From Asterella californica (taxonomy: Eukaryota; Streptophyta; Marchantiopsida; Marchantiales; Aytoniaceae): a DNA stretch of 64,000 bases. Shown one piece after another: positions 22,690 to 31,681 of this stretch (positions are counted from its first letter, which is position 1; every line of letters begins with the position of its first letter). The stretch covers positions 21,732,001 to 21,796,000 of the forward strand of contig JAYKYS010000004.1 of assembly GCA_036924285.1 (NCBI GenBank), read 5' to 3'. The notes beneath the pieces are model-generated. The model saw only the letters and a program-made list of their open reading frames with translations. It was not told the origin of the DNA and did no database searches. A program made the translations under genes and the position numbers.

Positions 22690-24060
22690 AAAGCGACCAA
22701 ACAAAAAACAGCTAAGTCCAAATTTTCCTAAAAGTCAGCAAGGTATAAAAACCTCAAACAAAAACTAAATCTCCTACTTATTATTGGATCCCAAGTGTGA
22801 CGTCCATCGCTTCCGCATTGGTTTACATGTCAAACTCAGCTTCTAGTGTCATGCACTGCTCTGCTGGCACCTCTGGAGCTGCTGAGGTGGCATCTACCTC
22901 AGTAGCAACCATATGTCCATATGTACATGGTCTGGAAGACGGAAGACGACTATGAGAAGCTGTACCGAACTTGGCTTCTGGGTTCTTCTGCGAGATCTAG
23001 TTGCTTCTTGGAACTCTGGTAGACCTTTGGGAAGTGGAGATAGGCATTATCTCCATCTTGAACACTTGAGAAGTTGACTCTTCTCCTTTTTTTTCCAGAG
23101 GAACAACTTGGCTCCTAGGGCTTCTTCTGGTGGCATCTCCATCTCCAATGCTGCTACCCCCGTATGAACATCCAAGTCGAGCTCTTCCTTGTCTCGATCT
23201 TTGACATGGGAAGGTCCTCTGACGTTTGAAGATATGGTTGTAGAGACGAGGACTGATGAAAGACCATAGAGTGTCTTCAAGTCTTCAATCTACCTTTCCA
23301 AGTACATGAACATGCTACTCTTGCATTCTAACAACACGATCTTGGAGGCAACATCTCAAGTTCGAGACAAGGTTGGAAGCTTCCTCTCGATTGTGAAGTT
23401 GAACTTCTTTCTCAGAGCCTCTCTCATCTATTTCATGATTTCTTTGGTCCGATATTTTGCTTCCAGTCGCTGTTTCTTCTTTCCGGAAGCCTTGGCTTCT
23501 ACAGCTTCATACTGAATACTCCAAGTCTTCTTCTCAACCACCAAGTCAGCTAGTTTATCCTTGATCCTCAAGACTTCTTGCTCCTTTTGTCAAAGTCGCA
23601 TATGCAACTCTAGGTGAGTCTTCCGGAGTTGAGCCGTCTCCTTAGCTGAAGTGGAAGCTTCCGCTTTATACCTGTTTGCTAACCTCTGAGTAGTGAGGAG
23701 GTTGCTTTCTAGAGCTTTCACTGCTCTGTATGAGCTTCGTCCTACTGGATCAAGTTTCGAAGATCAAATCTGGGCTAAAGGGATTTCTCTTGAGCTCTAG
23801 CTTGATTTTCCACCATCTCCATGACTGGATGGATCTCGGTCTTGAAGAAGTCATTGCACTCCTCCAGTCTTCTCCACGCAGAAGCCATGTTCATGTTGAC
23901 ATATCAATCCTTGAAAGCTTCTATGTCTTCTTGCGGTTCTTCTATTCTTCCATCATCGCTATTCTCTCCTTTTGTGCTTGGAAAAAAGCTACTCGTAATA
24001 TCCTCTTGGTGGAAGGCACATCTTATGTGCTGCTGGAATCACCTACCTAGTTGATGACCT
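22690..24060 (-). pseudogene. Degenerate coiled-coil protein coding region
   Basis: The minus strand carries a decayed but protein-like reading with long helical, Lys/Glu/Leu-rich segments: LANRYKAEASTSAKETAQLR, IKDKLADLVVEKKTW, YEAVEAKASGKKKQRLEAKY and MREALRKKFNF (about 23700-23390). It then runs into an open segment at 23280-23047 (GPSHVKDRDKEELDLDVHTG). Stops and at least one frameshift interrupt it. It follows the protease segment at 25.0-24.26 kb on the same strand, where a pol gene would be expected, yet shows no RT, RNase H or integrase motif. It may be an extra ORF of the gag-protease element or a separate inserted gene. Product unknown. Confidence 0.4.
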
Positions 24061-24256
24061 TCTTCAGGGTTGTGCACGGTCCTCCCTTAGGCACTCGAAT
24101 TTGAGAAAAATGCACAATATTTGCCAAGCTCTCCTCCTTTATTTCTTGTGGTCTTACTGGTCCATACTTGACCAATTGATTCTTCCTCATGTCTCATGGG
24201 ATACATACAAGTAGCAGAAGAAAGGGGTAAGGTGCCCACCCGCTGGGGTGCCCAAA

Positions 24257-25559
24257 TTAGCTAACTATCACCTTTGTCTTCATTCGAACAGCGGAGATGT
24301 ATGGTTGGCCTAGTATGACAAGATAGGAGGCAGATGACTGTACAAAGAAATGCTGATCAACCTCTACATCCCCAATCCTTATACGCATATTGGGACAGGC
24401 TCCGTATAACTCACCCTTTTGATTATTTGCAGCACGAAGTACCCAACCATGATTCCTTTCGACTGACCATTGTTCCTTTTCATACACCTCCTTGGAAATG
24501 ATGTTGATTTCTGACCCGTGATCCACAAGCGCAGGAACTGATCCAGAAAGTCTTCCAAGTCGAACCTGCGTCTCTGTTGTTGCTCGTGCCCAGTGCTTCT
24601 CTTTGAAATCGTTGTCTGTGCTTGATCTATCCTCCTCAAACTCTTCATTCTCAATAACAACCCGACCAGCAACCCATGCTTCATACTTATCATCTCTGAA
24701 TCCATCAACACCAATAGCATCTACTGCTCCAACCATATGACTACCTACCTGTTCAGCCAACACTTGCTTCTTTCTCTTCATGATATCAGTTATAAACTCA
24801 TGAAACTCTCTCTTTGCGATACCAAGTACCTCGTGAAGAGTAAACTCAACTCTAGCATCCCAAATGCGTTGCTCCAGAACAGCACGCAAGTCTGTTGTTG
24901 TTTCAATATCTGCAGCTAACTTGTAAGCTGAAGCTTTCTCTTTCTCTTGTGCTGTAAATCTCTTCCCCCGTACTCTATTTGTAGCAGTAGTCTCCTGTGG
25001 CAAATCATGTACACCTTCCATAGGATCTACTGCAGGTGGTGGAGCTATGGAGGTAGAGGATATATCCTCTGCAGCAGGAGACCTACCAGTTGGTTTAGAA
25101 GGTGATGGTTCTACTACTCTCCTCCTCGTAACTCTCCGACAGTCAGTGTCATCTGATACCCTTGCATCTAGATCGGAAGCATCTCATCGTCTCTTGTCTT
25201 CCACCATGGCATCTTGTTCACTACTCGCTTCTAAAAACGCTCGAATAGAAGTAGCATCTACTGGGTCTCTCCACCCAGTAGCCCTCCTAATGCTTTCTGC
25301 ACCTCTCTTCATCATTTCAACTGAGATCTCAGTCTCAGTAGCCTGCTCAACCATAGTTGGATTAGAGCGCACCTCAACCTTTCCAGTATACACATCAGCT
25401 TCCCCAGAACCTGCAGTCATCATTGTAGTGTTTGCACGAGTAAGTGTTGGAAGGGAACTCCTCATTCCTCCTCTTCCAAAATATGTGTTCAGAGATTGCT
25501 CAATGACGGTTAGATACATCCTGTTATTCTGATAATTGACTACATCCTTCCGCAAGGCA
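24257..25559 (-). pseudogene. gag-protease family, copy 3: linker and retropepsin part (left of the chromovirus)
   Basis: Continuation of the gag at 31.7-32.9 kb, separated from it by the inserted chromovirus. The segment 25591-25184 holds the linker with FGRGGMRSSLPTL and ATGWRDPVDATSIRAFLEAS. The segment 25021-24257 ends in a retropepsin-like domain: ALVDHGSEINIIS (flap side with Asp-His-Gly where Asp-Thr/Ser-Gly is usual) and VILGQPYIS in the C-terminal part. Such proteases cleave the gag polyprotein; the changed triad suggests loss of activity. No reverse transcriptase follows, so this family looks non-autonomous. The 254-codon protease frame is intact. Confidence 0.7.
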
Positions 25560-25564
25560 ATCGC
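25560..25564. repeat. Target-site duplication of the chromovirus (left)
   Basis: ATCGC directly precedes the 5' LTR and recurs directly after the 3' LTR at 31677-31681. Five base pairs is the usual duplication for Ty3/gypsy integrases. Confidence 0.9.
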
Positions 25565-25715
25565 TGTAATAAGTAGAGTCCTACTTATCAACTAGAGGAG
25601 AAATTGGTTTGGTAGAAGTCTTTGGTATAAGAATTAGTTACGGCTAAGTTGATCGAAGAATACATGCAGCAAATAGTACTTCTATCAATAAGCGAGTGCG
25701 CCAAAAGTCCGCCGG

Positions 25716-25818
25716 GAAACTTCCAGAAGGAAGTTTTTAGAATGAAGCTTCTAGAACTTTCCAGCCGGGAAGCTTCCAGAAGGAAGTTTCTAGAAAGAAG
25801 TTTCTAGAACTTTCCAGC
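25716..25818 (+). promoter_or_regulatory. Heat-shock-element minisatellite in the 5' LTR
   Basis: Two 53-bp units. GAAacTTCcaGAA lies at 25716-25728 and GAAgcTTCcaGAA at 25769-25781 (three alternating pentamers). GAAgcTTCtaGAActTTC lies at 25744-25761 and its variant at 25797-25814 (four alternating pentamers). Heat-shock factor trimers bind three or more contiguous inverted nGAAn units, so each is a full site by consensus. They lie about 135-230 bp upstream of the TATA box, as expected for LTR enhancer sequence. Binding has not been shown. Confidence 0.65.
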
Positions 25819-25948
25819 GAGCCTTCTACGTGGTTCATTCTGAACCTCTAGATGTTGTTCTAGATCTAAGACTGCATGTAAGCCACATCAACGATCCGCG
25901 TGAGAGATGAGCATTGGCCGGAAGCTTATCATGTACTATTCTTCTCAT

Positions 25949-25957
25949 TATATAAAG
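25949..25957 (+). promoter_or_regulatory. TATA box of the 5' LTR
   Basis: TATATAAAG, conserved in the 3' LTR at 31607-31615, about 60 bp before the LTR end. Transcription would start roughly 30 bp downstream. Confidence 0.7.
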
Positions 25958-26019
25958 GCTGCGAATGCACCACCACGGACATTCGAGTTTTGAGTTCACT
26001 CTAGAGCCTCATCTTACAA

Positions 26020-26034
26020 TGATATCAGAGCAGG
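26020..26034 (+). promoter_or_regulatory. Primer-binding site (initiator tRNA-Met type)
   Basis: TGATATCAGAGC one base after the 5' LTR matches the plant initiator-Met primer site TGGTATCAGAGC except for one G-to-A change, which is again a transition. Confidence 0.85.
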
Positions 26035-26607
26035 AAACTCTAAGAGAGCGGATTACCCCTCTTAGAAGGACCTTTGATCGAGGTACCTAGCAATTGGAAC
26101 TCTGAGTGCGCTAAAAGGATCAAGAGAGCTATGTGATGGATGGGGGTAGATTTCCAGCTCCAGAATTATCATTCTTGAATCCTTTCCATATCAAGCTTAT
26201 GTATATGCGTCGAGAGCATTTTCGAGTGTATCTTGTTTATCATTTTGGTGAGGATTTCATGGGTCAAGTGATGAATTCGTCAGTCCCGGTGATTCTTCCA
26301 GTAGTGACATATGCAACTAGTTGGGATTTGACCATCTACATCTTGATTTGGTGAACATGGATCTAAACCTACCCGCTCTTGTTCCCTTCAACACGTGGGT
26401 GGAGATCCGCTATATCTGCAGACCGAAATTGTTACATAGAGAGTTTGTGATTAGAAATTTTGGTGAAGATTTCTATCGCGAGATAATTGATTCTCCTGTC
26501 CCTTTTGTAGTACCTGTAGTATACGAACGTTTCCGAGTGGCCGTCATAACTCTGTACTAGGAGAAGCTTGAAACTTACGTGTCGTGAGAGAGAGAGAGAG
26601 AGAGATC
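26035..26607 (+). other. Chromovirus leader with two related short frames
   Basis: Frames at 26133-26354 (73 codons) and 26321-26560 (79 codons) encode related segments: FGEDFMGQVMNSSVPVILPV and FGEDFYREIIDSPVPFVVPV, each preceded by a basic/aromatic stretch (YMRREHFRVYLV and YICRPKLLHREFV). The leader therefore holds a duplicated unit of about 190 bp that once coded for the same peptide module. It ends in a (GA)n run at 26586-26605 just before the gag start. Function unknown. Confidence 0.55.
26586..26605 (+). repeat. (GA)10 microsatellite
   Basis: Uninterrupted GA dinucleotides immediately 5' of the gag start codon at 26608. Confidence 0.9.
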
Positions 26608-27738
26608 ATGGAGCAACAACCTCCAAACCCAGAGTTGGTGATGCAAGAACTGATGCAAGGCATGCTGACCGAATTTCGGGAGATGAAGATGACGGTTGAA
26701 GCATTACAGAACAAAATGCTGAACCTCGAGGGTCAGAGTATGACAGACGTTGCAAGAGGAGGATCGTCTCAAGGAGTACTGGTGGTGGGAGAGCAAGCTG
26801 CACCAAGGGAACTCGTGGCACAAATCGTTAGAGCTCCAGTCGATGATGAAGGTGCCCTGTTACTACGAATGAAGAAGACATGTAACATTGAACCGTACAA
26901 AGGCCAACGACTTATGGGAGTAGTCGAGAATTGGATTGCTCGGATGAATCGATATTTGCGACTTTTCAGTATGCAAATCACGGACCACGTAGCGGGAGTG
27001 TTTGCGTGTGGCTACTTGATCGATAAAGCTCTCACGTGGTATGATGCATGAGAGAGATCGGTGTTGACGAAAGGGAGAGCAGTCACATGGACTGCAATGC
27101 AAGAAGGGTTGTTGAAGAATTTCCAATCTGTGGATTCGGTGCAAATGACTCGAACGAGGATGTGGGGATTGAAATAGAAGAGAAGCCTTCAAGAGTATGT
27201 AGAAGCCTTCCTCGACTTGCAAGTTGCAATCAATGATATGAGTCCGGCGGAGGCTCTTGATAAATTCAAGAGAGGGTTGAAGGTAATAATTCGACAAGAA
27301 GTAATGGTGCAAAACCCACTCACGGTTTTTGAGGTCATCGCTTGCGCTCAGAGAATTGCTGGAGCATTAGGAGGAGAAGTGATGATCTCACCAAATCATC
27401 AGAATAGATCCGAAATCCCGTATGCAAACAGTCCGACACTCATGGAGCTAGGCAACATCCGCTATCAGCCACGACAATTTCAAGGTGGAGATCGTCGAGG
27501 GCGACCAGAAGAAAGACGTCAAGGAGCTCCTAGAGGAGAAAGTGTCATGAATGCTACACCTCAACTCGAGCAACGTCGATGTTACAGCTGTGGGCGATTC
27601 GGCCACATAGCTGCAAATTGCCGAAGTCGTTTTCCTAGAGATCCAAGACCTTCATATCGTCGATCTCTAAATCATCTGAACGAGACGGAAGGAAATGAAG
27701 CAATCGAGGCAAGACTAGGAAACGAAGAACACCAGTAA
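26608..27738 (+). pseudogene. Chromovirus gag with zinc knuckle
   Basis: Capsid and nucleocapsid protein that packages element RNA into particles. The start ATG at 26608 follows the GA run. The N-terminal half has a helical stretch (MTEFREMKMTVEALQNKM), then the retrotransposon-gag core (VVENWIARMNRYLRLFSM, ACGYLIDKALTWYD; then LQEYVEAFLDLQVAINDM and ALDKFKRGLK). A CCHC knuckle follows near 27580-27625 (CYSCGRFGHIAANC). Two in-frame stops interrupt the core: TGA at 27049-27051 and TAG at 27175-27177. Both fit cytosine deamination of Trp or Gln codons. The frame ends at TAA 27736-27738, with pol in another frame. Confidence 0.85.
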
Positions 27739-27740
27739 AT

Positions 27741-29284
27741 GCACATCGTCGCCTTACTGGTGCAAGGAGAGAGAAGAAAGACGAGGGGAGGAGAAGGAGA
27801 TTGACAAAAAACAATGCGCAATTGATTGTCACGGATGGAGTCTTGGAAGGGACTCAGGTGAGAGTACTAATCGATCCTGGTGCAATAGAGAACTTTTTGT
27901 CTCGATCGACTGCTATGAAATTGGGAATGGAGTTAGAAAGTGATGAGAGTGAAGAGGTGGAACTGCCCAATGGACAGACTGAGAAGATTGAATCCCTATC
28001 TCGAAAGATAGAACTTACTTTAGGTGAATATCGTGAAGATATTGAGTGGCGAGTGATCACATTAGTCCGTTATGATGTCATATTGGGTATGCCGTGGATG
28101 GAGCAGTATAATCTCGAAGTGGATTGGCGAAGAAAAGTGGTGAAAACCAAACAGTGGAAAATCTTCGGAGATAGAGTGAGATCTCGAAGACAGAACTTGC
28201 CTTTGTATGTAATAGGTACAAGTGCTATACGTAACAGTGATGTCTGTTTTTTGGATTTAATAAGAAAAGTCCCGAGTGCACGACTCGACGGGCAGATTCC
28301 AGAAAGCTTGACAGAGGTGATAGCAAAATATGGAGATGTCTTTCTTGATGATCTTCCTTCAGGGTTACCACCAAAACGAAGGATTGATCACAAAATCGAG
28401 GTGATTCCAGGGAGCACCCCTCCTTGTAAGGCCCCATACAGACTAGCGCCACATGAATTGGAGGAGTGCAAGGCACAAATCGAGGAGATGTTACAAAAAG
28501 GGTTCATCCAGCCCAACGTGCCCAACGAGCTCCAGTCCTTTTTGTTAAGAAAAAGAATAACAGCATACGGATGTGCATCGATTACCGAGCACTCAATCAA
28601 CAAACGGTGAAGAATAAGTATCCACTACCTCGGATGGATGACTTGTTCGACCAACTCGAAGGAGCAAAGTACTTCACGAAGCTAGACTTACGGAGCGGGT
28701 ACAACCAGATTCGAATCGCTGATGAAGATGTGAAAAAGACTGCCTTTCGAACAAGGTATGGTCACTTTGAATACTTAGTAATGTCATTTGGTCTCACAAA
28801 TGCATCGGTCACCTTCATGAACCTGATGAATGACATATTCCGCCCGTACTTAGACAGATCAGTCGTTGTATTTCTTGACGACATCCTAGTCTATAACAAA
28901 ACTATGGAGGACCATGTGCACCATTTGAGAGAAGTTCTCCAAGTACTCCGCCAAAATAAATTGTACGCCAAAATTTCAAAATGTGAATTTGGCAAGACGG
29001 AGATGGACTACTTATGACACAGAGTGAGTGCATAAGGTATACAAGTAATGGCCGATAAAATAGCTGTCATCCAACAATGGAAGGCTCCAGAAGATCAGAC
29101 CCAACTTAAGAGCTTCCTGGGATTGACAGGATTTTATCGTAGATTTGTTAAGCATTTTGTCAAGCTTGCACAACCACTAACTGCCCTGTTAGGCAAAGGC
29201 AAGAAATGGATGTGGGAAACAGCGCAAGAAGTAGGTTTTCAAGCATTGAAAACCGCGCTACTACATGCTCCGATCCTCAAGTGA
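27741..29284 (+). pseudogene. Chromovirus pol, part 1: protease, reverse transcriptase, start of RNase H
   Basis: The protease at 27800-28230 has RVLIDPGAIENFLS and DVILGMPWM. The catalytic triplet reads Asp-Pro-Gly instead of Asp-Thr/Ser-Gly. The RT starts at about 28270 (VFLDDLPSGLPPKRRIDHKI), changes frame near 28530 and continues with [48 protein letters not shown] and the active site [12 protein letters not shown]. Stops at 29015 (TGA) and near 29035 (TAA) break the region before LKSFLGLTGFYRRFVKHF. Another TGA at 29282 breaks the join to RNase H. In the active form this part matures the polyprotein and copies RNA into DNA. The fingers frameshift alone would prevent function. Confidence 0.9.
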
Positions 29285-30925
29285 TATGACCCGAAAAAAC
29301 CTATCAAGTTAGCAACGGACGCATCAAGCACGATAGTAGGGGCGGTGTTGCAGCAAGAATGGAAGGATGGTTGGCATCCAATTGCATATTTCTCTCGGAA
29401 GTTGTTACCAGCAGAACAGAACTATCACACCACCGAGAGAGAAGAATTGGCGATAGTTCTCGCTACTAAGCATTGGAAGCACTATCTAGGGGAGAAGGCT
29501 TTTGTGGTCGAGACAGACCACAAACCTTTAGTCTATTTGGAGACGCAAAAGGATCTTTCAAAGAGACAAATCCGTTGGGCAGAATGGAGGCAGCGATTCA
29601 ACATGACCATCACGTACGTTGAGGGCAAGAAGCAAATTGCTGATGCACTAAGCCGCATGCCTATGGTGCATAACATAGTCTCTGAAGTCAAGGTGAATTC
29701 TGACTTCTGGACAAAATTGATCGAGGGCACAAAATCGGATGCACAGACTGTCGCAGCAAAACCTTCAAGAACCATCACCCGCAACCATGGTTTGGTATTC
29801 CATGAAGAGAAGTTATGGATCCCAGATGATCCAGAACTACGTACCACCATACTAACTGAATGTCACGATTCAGCCATTGCAGGACACATAGGGGCAGAAA
29901 AGACATTGGAAGCAGTCCAACGAGTGTTCTATTGGCCCAAGATGACAGAGGATGTTGCAGTATACACTCGGAGTTGTGCAATGTGTCAACAAAATAAAGC
30001 TACAAATCAAGCACCCTCCGGTCTCCTTCAACCCCTCCCGATCCCTTCCAAACGTTGGGAACATGTTAGTATGGACTTAGTGTGTGAACTTCCCATGACG
30101 AGCTCAGGTTTTGACTCCATAGTCGTCTTCGTCGATAAGCTCAGCAAGATGATCCATCTTCGACCGACCATGAAAGACGTCTCAGCACCGCAACTTGCTC
30201 AGATCTATTTGAACACCATTTTTGTTCAGCACGGTCTATCGCGGGTGTTTATAACAGATAGAGGTCCTCAGTTTACGAGCATGTTTTGGAGAACCCTATT
30301 CGGTCTGTTCAAGACCAAACTTGCCATGTCTACTGCTTATCACCCACAGACCGATGGACAAACTGAAAGAGCCAATCGCACCATTGAAGACATGTTACGA
30401 GCCTTTACTCTGGAGGAGCAAGCGAAGTGGGACACCTTACTCCCTTTGGTAGAATTTACCTACAACAACTCCCTCAATGCATCCACCCGTGAAACGCCTT
30501 TTTATCTCATGTACGGCGAACACTCTCTCACACCAGCAAGTTTGACACGATTCGACACGACGTCGTCAGTCAACACCAAAGTGGATGCTGTCAATGAATT
30601 CGTTGCACGAATTCAACAAGGAGTGGAAAAAGCTAAGGTGAAACTACAAGTTGCTCAGAATCGGCAAAAGCAATATGCCGATGGACACCGTCGGCATGAA
30701 GAGTTCACGATTGATGATCAAGTTTGGTTATCCACAACCAACCTTACTCTGATCGGCAGTCGTAAATTCAACCCTCGCTTCATCGGACCTTTCTCTATTG
30801 TTTGGAGAATTGGAGCAGTGGCATATCAACTCGAACTTCCACCCCACATGAAGATTCATTCGGTTTTTCATGTGTCTTTATTACGGCGATATACACCACG
30901 ACCTCCTCAATTTGACAATTCGTAA
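29285..30925 (+). pseudogene. Chromovirus pol, part 2: RNase H and integrase
   Basis: RNase H begins just after the stop at 29282 (LATDASSTIVGAVL, then TEREELAIVLATKHWKHYL and VETDHKPLVYL). A 526-codon open stretch (29345-30925) then covers the rest of RNase H and the integrase. The integrase has an HHCC zinc domain (HDSAIAGHIGAEKTLEAV, CAMCQQNK), a DDE core (SMDLVCELPM, FITDRGPQFTS, YHPQTDGQTERANRTIEDML with the catalytic Glu) and a GPY/F module (FNPRFIGPFSIV). This is the best preserved part of the element. A TAA at 30923-30925 separates it from the chromodomain in the same frame. Confidence 0.92.
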
Positions 30926-31156
30926 GAGTCGCGACCACTGCCTCAAACTATCGATGGCGAGGAAGAGTTTCAAGTGGAATGCATCTTAAAGAAACGTGTT
31001 CGTGGGACTCGTCATCAACGGGTAGATTATTTGATCAAATGGAAAGACTATCCATTACATGAAGCAACATGGGAACCTGCAACCAATCTTGCACACGCCC
31101 CTCTCATAGTGCAAGCTTTCGAACAGCAGTTGAGCAACGAGGACGTTGCTTCTTAA
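30926..31156 (+). pseudogene. Chromodomain of the integrase tail, cut off by one stop codon
   Basis: In frame with the integrase past the TAA at 30923-30925: EEFQVECILKKRV, then DYLIKWKDYPLHEATWEPA. This is a canonical chromodomain with its aromatic cage positions and the W-E-P motif. Chromodomains of this type steer integration by binding modified histone H3. Translation ends at TAA 31154-31156. Read-through of a single stop would restore the full protein in principle, but other lesions upstream make this moot. Confidence 0.85.
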
Positions 31157-31167
31157 AAAGGGGGAGG
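31155..31167 (+). promoter_or_regulatory. Polypurine tract
   Basis: AAAAAGGGGGAGG two bases before the 3' LTR, the priming site for plus-strand DNA. It overlaps the stop codon of the chromodomain frame. Confidence 0.9.
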
Positions 31168-31169
31168 TT

Positions 31170-31676
31170 TGTAATAAGTAGAGTCCTACTTATCAACTAG
31201 AGGAGAAATTGGTTTGGTAGAAGTCTTTGGTATAAGAATTAGTTACGGCTAAGTTGATCGAAGAATACATGCAGCAAATAGTACTTCTATCAATAGGCGA
31301 GTGCGCCAAAAGTCCGCCGAGAAACTTCCAGAAAGAAGTTTCTAGAATGAAGCTTCTAGAACTTTCCAGCCGAGAAGCTTCCAGAAGGAAGTTTCTAGAA
31401 AGAAGCTTCTAGAACTTTCTAGCCGGGAAGCTTCCAGAAGGAAGTTTCTAGAAAGAAGCTTCTAGAACTTTCTAGCGAGCCTTCTACGTGGCTCATTCTG
31501 AACCTCTAGATGTTGTTCTAGATCTAAGGCTGCATGTAAGTCACATCAGCGATCCGCGTGAGAGATGAGCATTGACCGAAAGCTTATCATGTACTATTCC
31601 TCTCACTATATAAAGGCTGCGAATGCACCACCACGGGCATTCGAGTTTTGAGTTCACTCTAGAGCCTCATCTTACA
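31170..31676 (+). repeat. 3' LTR of the chromovirus
   Basis: TGTAATAAG...CTTACA, 507 bp. It carries three 53-bp heat-shock-element units (31321-31476) against two in the 5' LTR; the length difference of 53 bp equals exactly one unit. TATA box at 31607-31615. Confidence 0.95.
31321..31476 (+). promoter_or_regulatory. Heat-shock-element minisatellite in the 3' LTR, three units
   Basis: Units start at 31321, 31374 and 31427. Each contains a three-pentamer site (GAAnnTTCnnGAA) and a four-pentamer site (GAAgcTTCtaGAActTTC). Confidence 0.65.
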
Positions 31677-31681
31677 ATCGC
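31677..31681. repeat. Target-site duplication of the chromovirus (right)
   Basis: ATCGC, identical to 25560-25564. Confidence 0.9.

Larger units (their letters stand above)
25565..26018 (+). repeat. 5' LTR of the chromovirus
   Basis: Starts TGTAATAAG and ends CTTACA (TG...CA). It holds two units of a 53-bp minisatellite (25716-25818) containing heat-shock elements, and a TATA box at 25949. It matches the 3' LTR except for 16 transitions and one missing repeat unit. Confidence 0.95.
25565..31676 (+). mobile_element. Ty3/gypsy chromovirus, full length with both LTRs
   Basis: A complete element 6112 bp long with a 454-bp 5' LTR, 507-bp 3' LTR, PBS, PPT, gag, protease, RT, RNase H, integrase and chromodomain, flanked by a 5-bp duplication. 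Domain order PR-RT-RH-IN plus a C-terminal chromodomain defines a chromovirus. The clade cannot be told by eye. It inserted between the zinc knuckle and the protease linker of gag copy 3, in the opposite orientation. The LTR pair differs by 16 substitutions, all transitions, plus one 53-bp repeat unit. The body carries several stops and frame shifts, so it is not autonomous now. Confidence 0.95.

Noticed and set aside
25565..31676. RIP-like mutation as the cause of the transition-only pattern
   Set aside because: RIP is a fungal process and the flanking genes are plant. Methylation-linked deamination is the simpler explanation.
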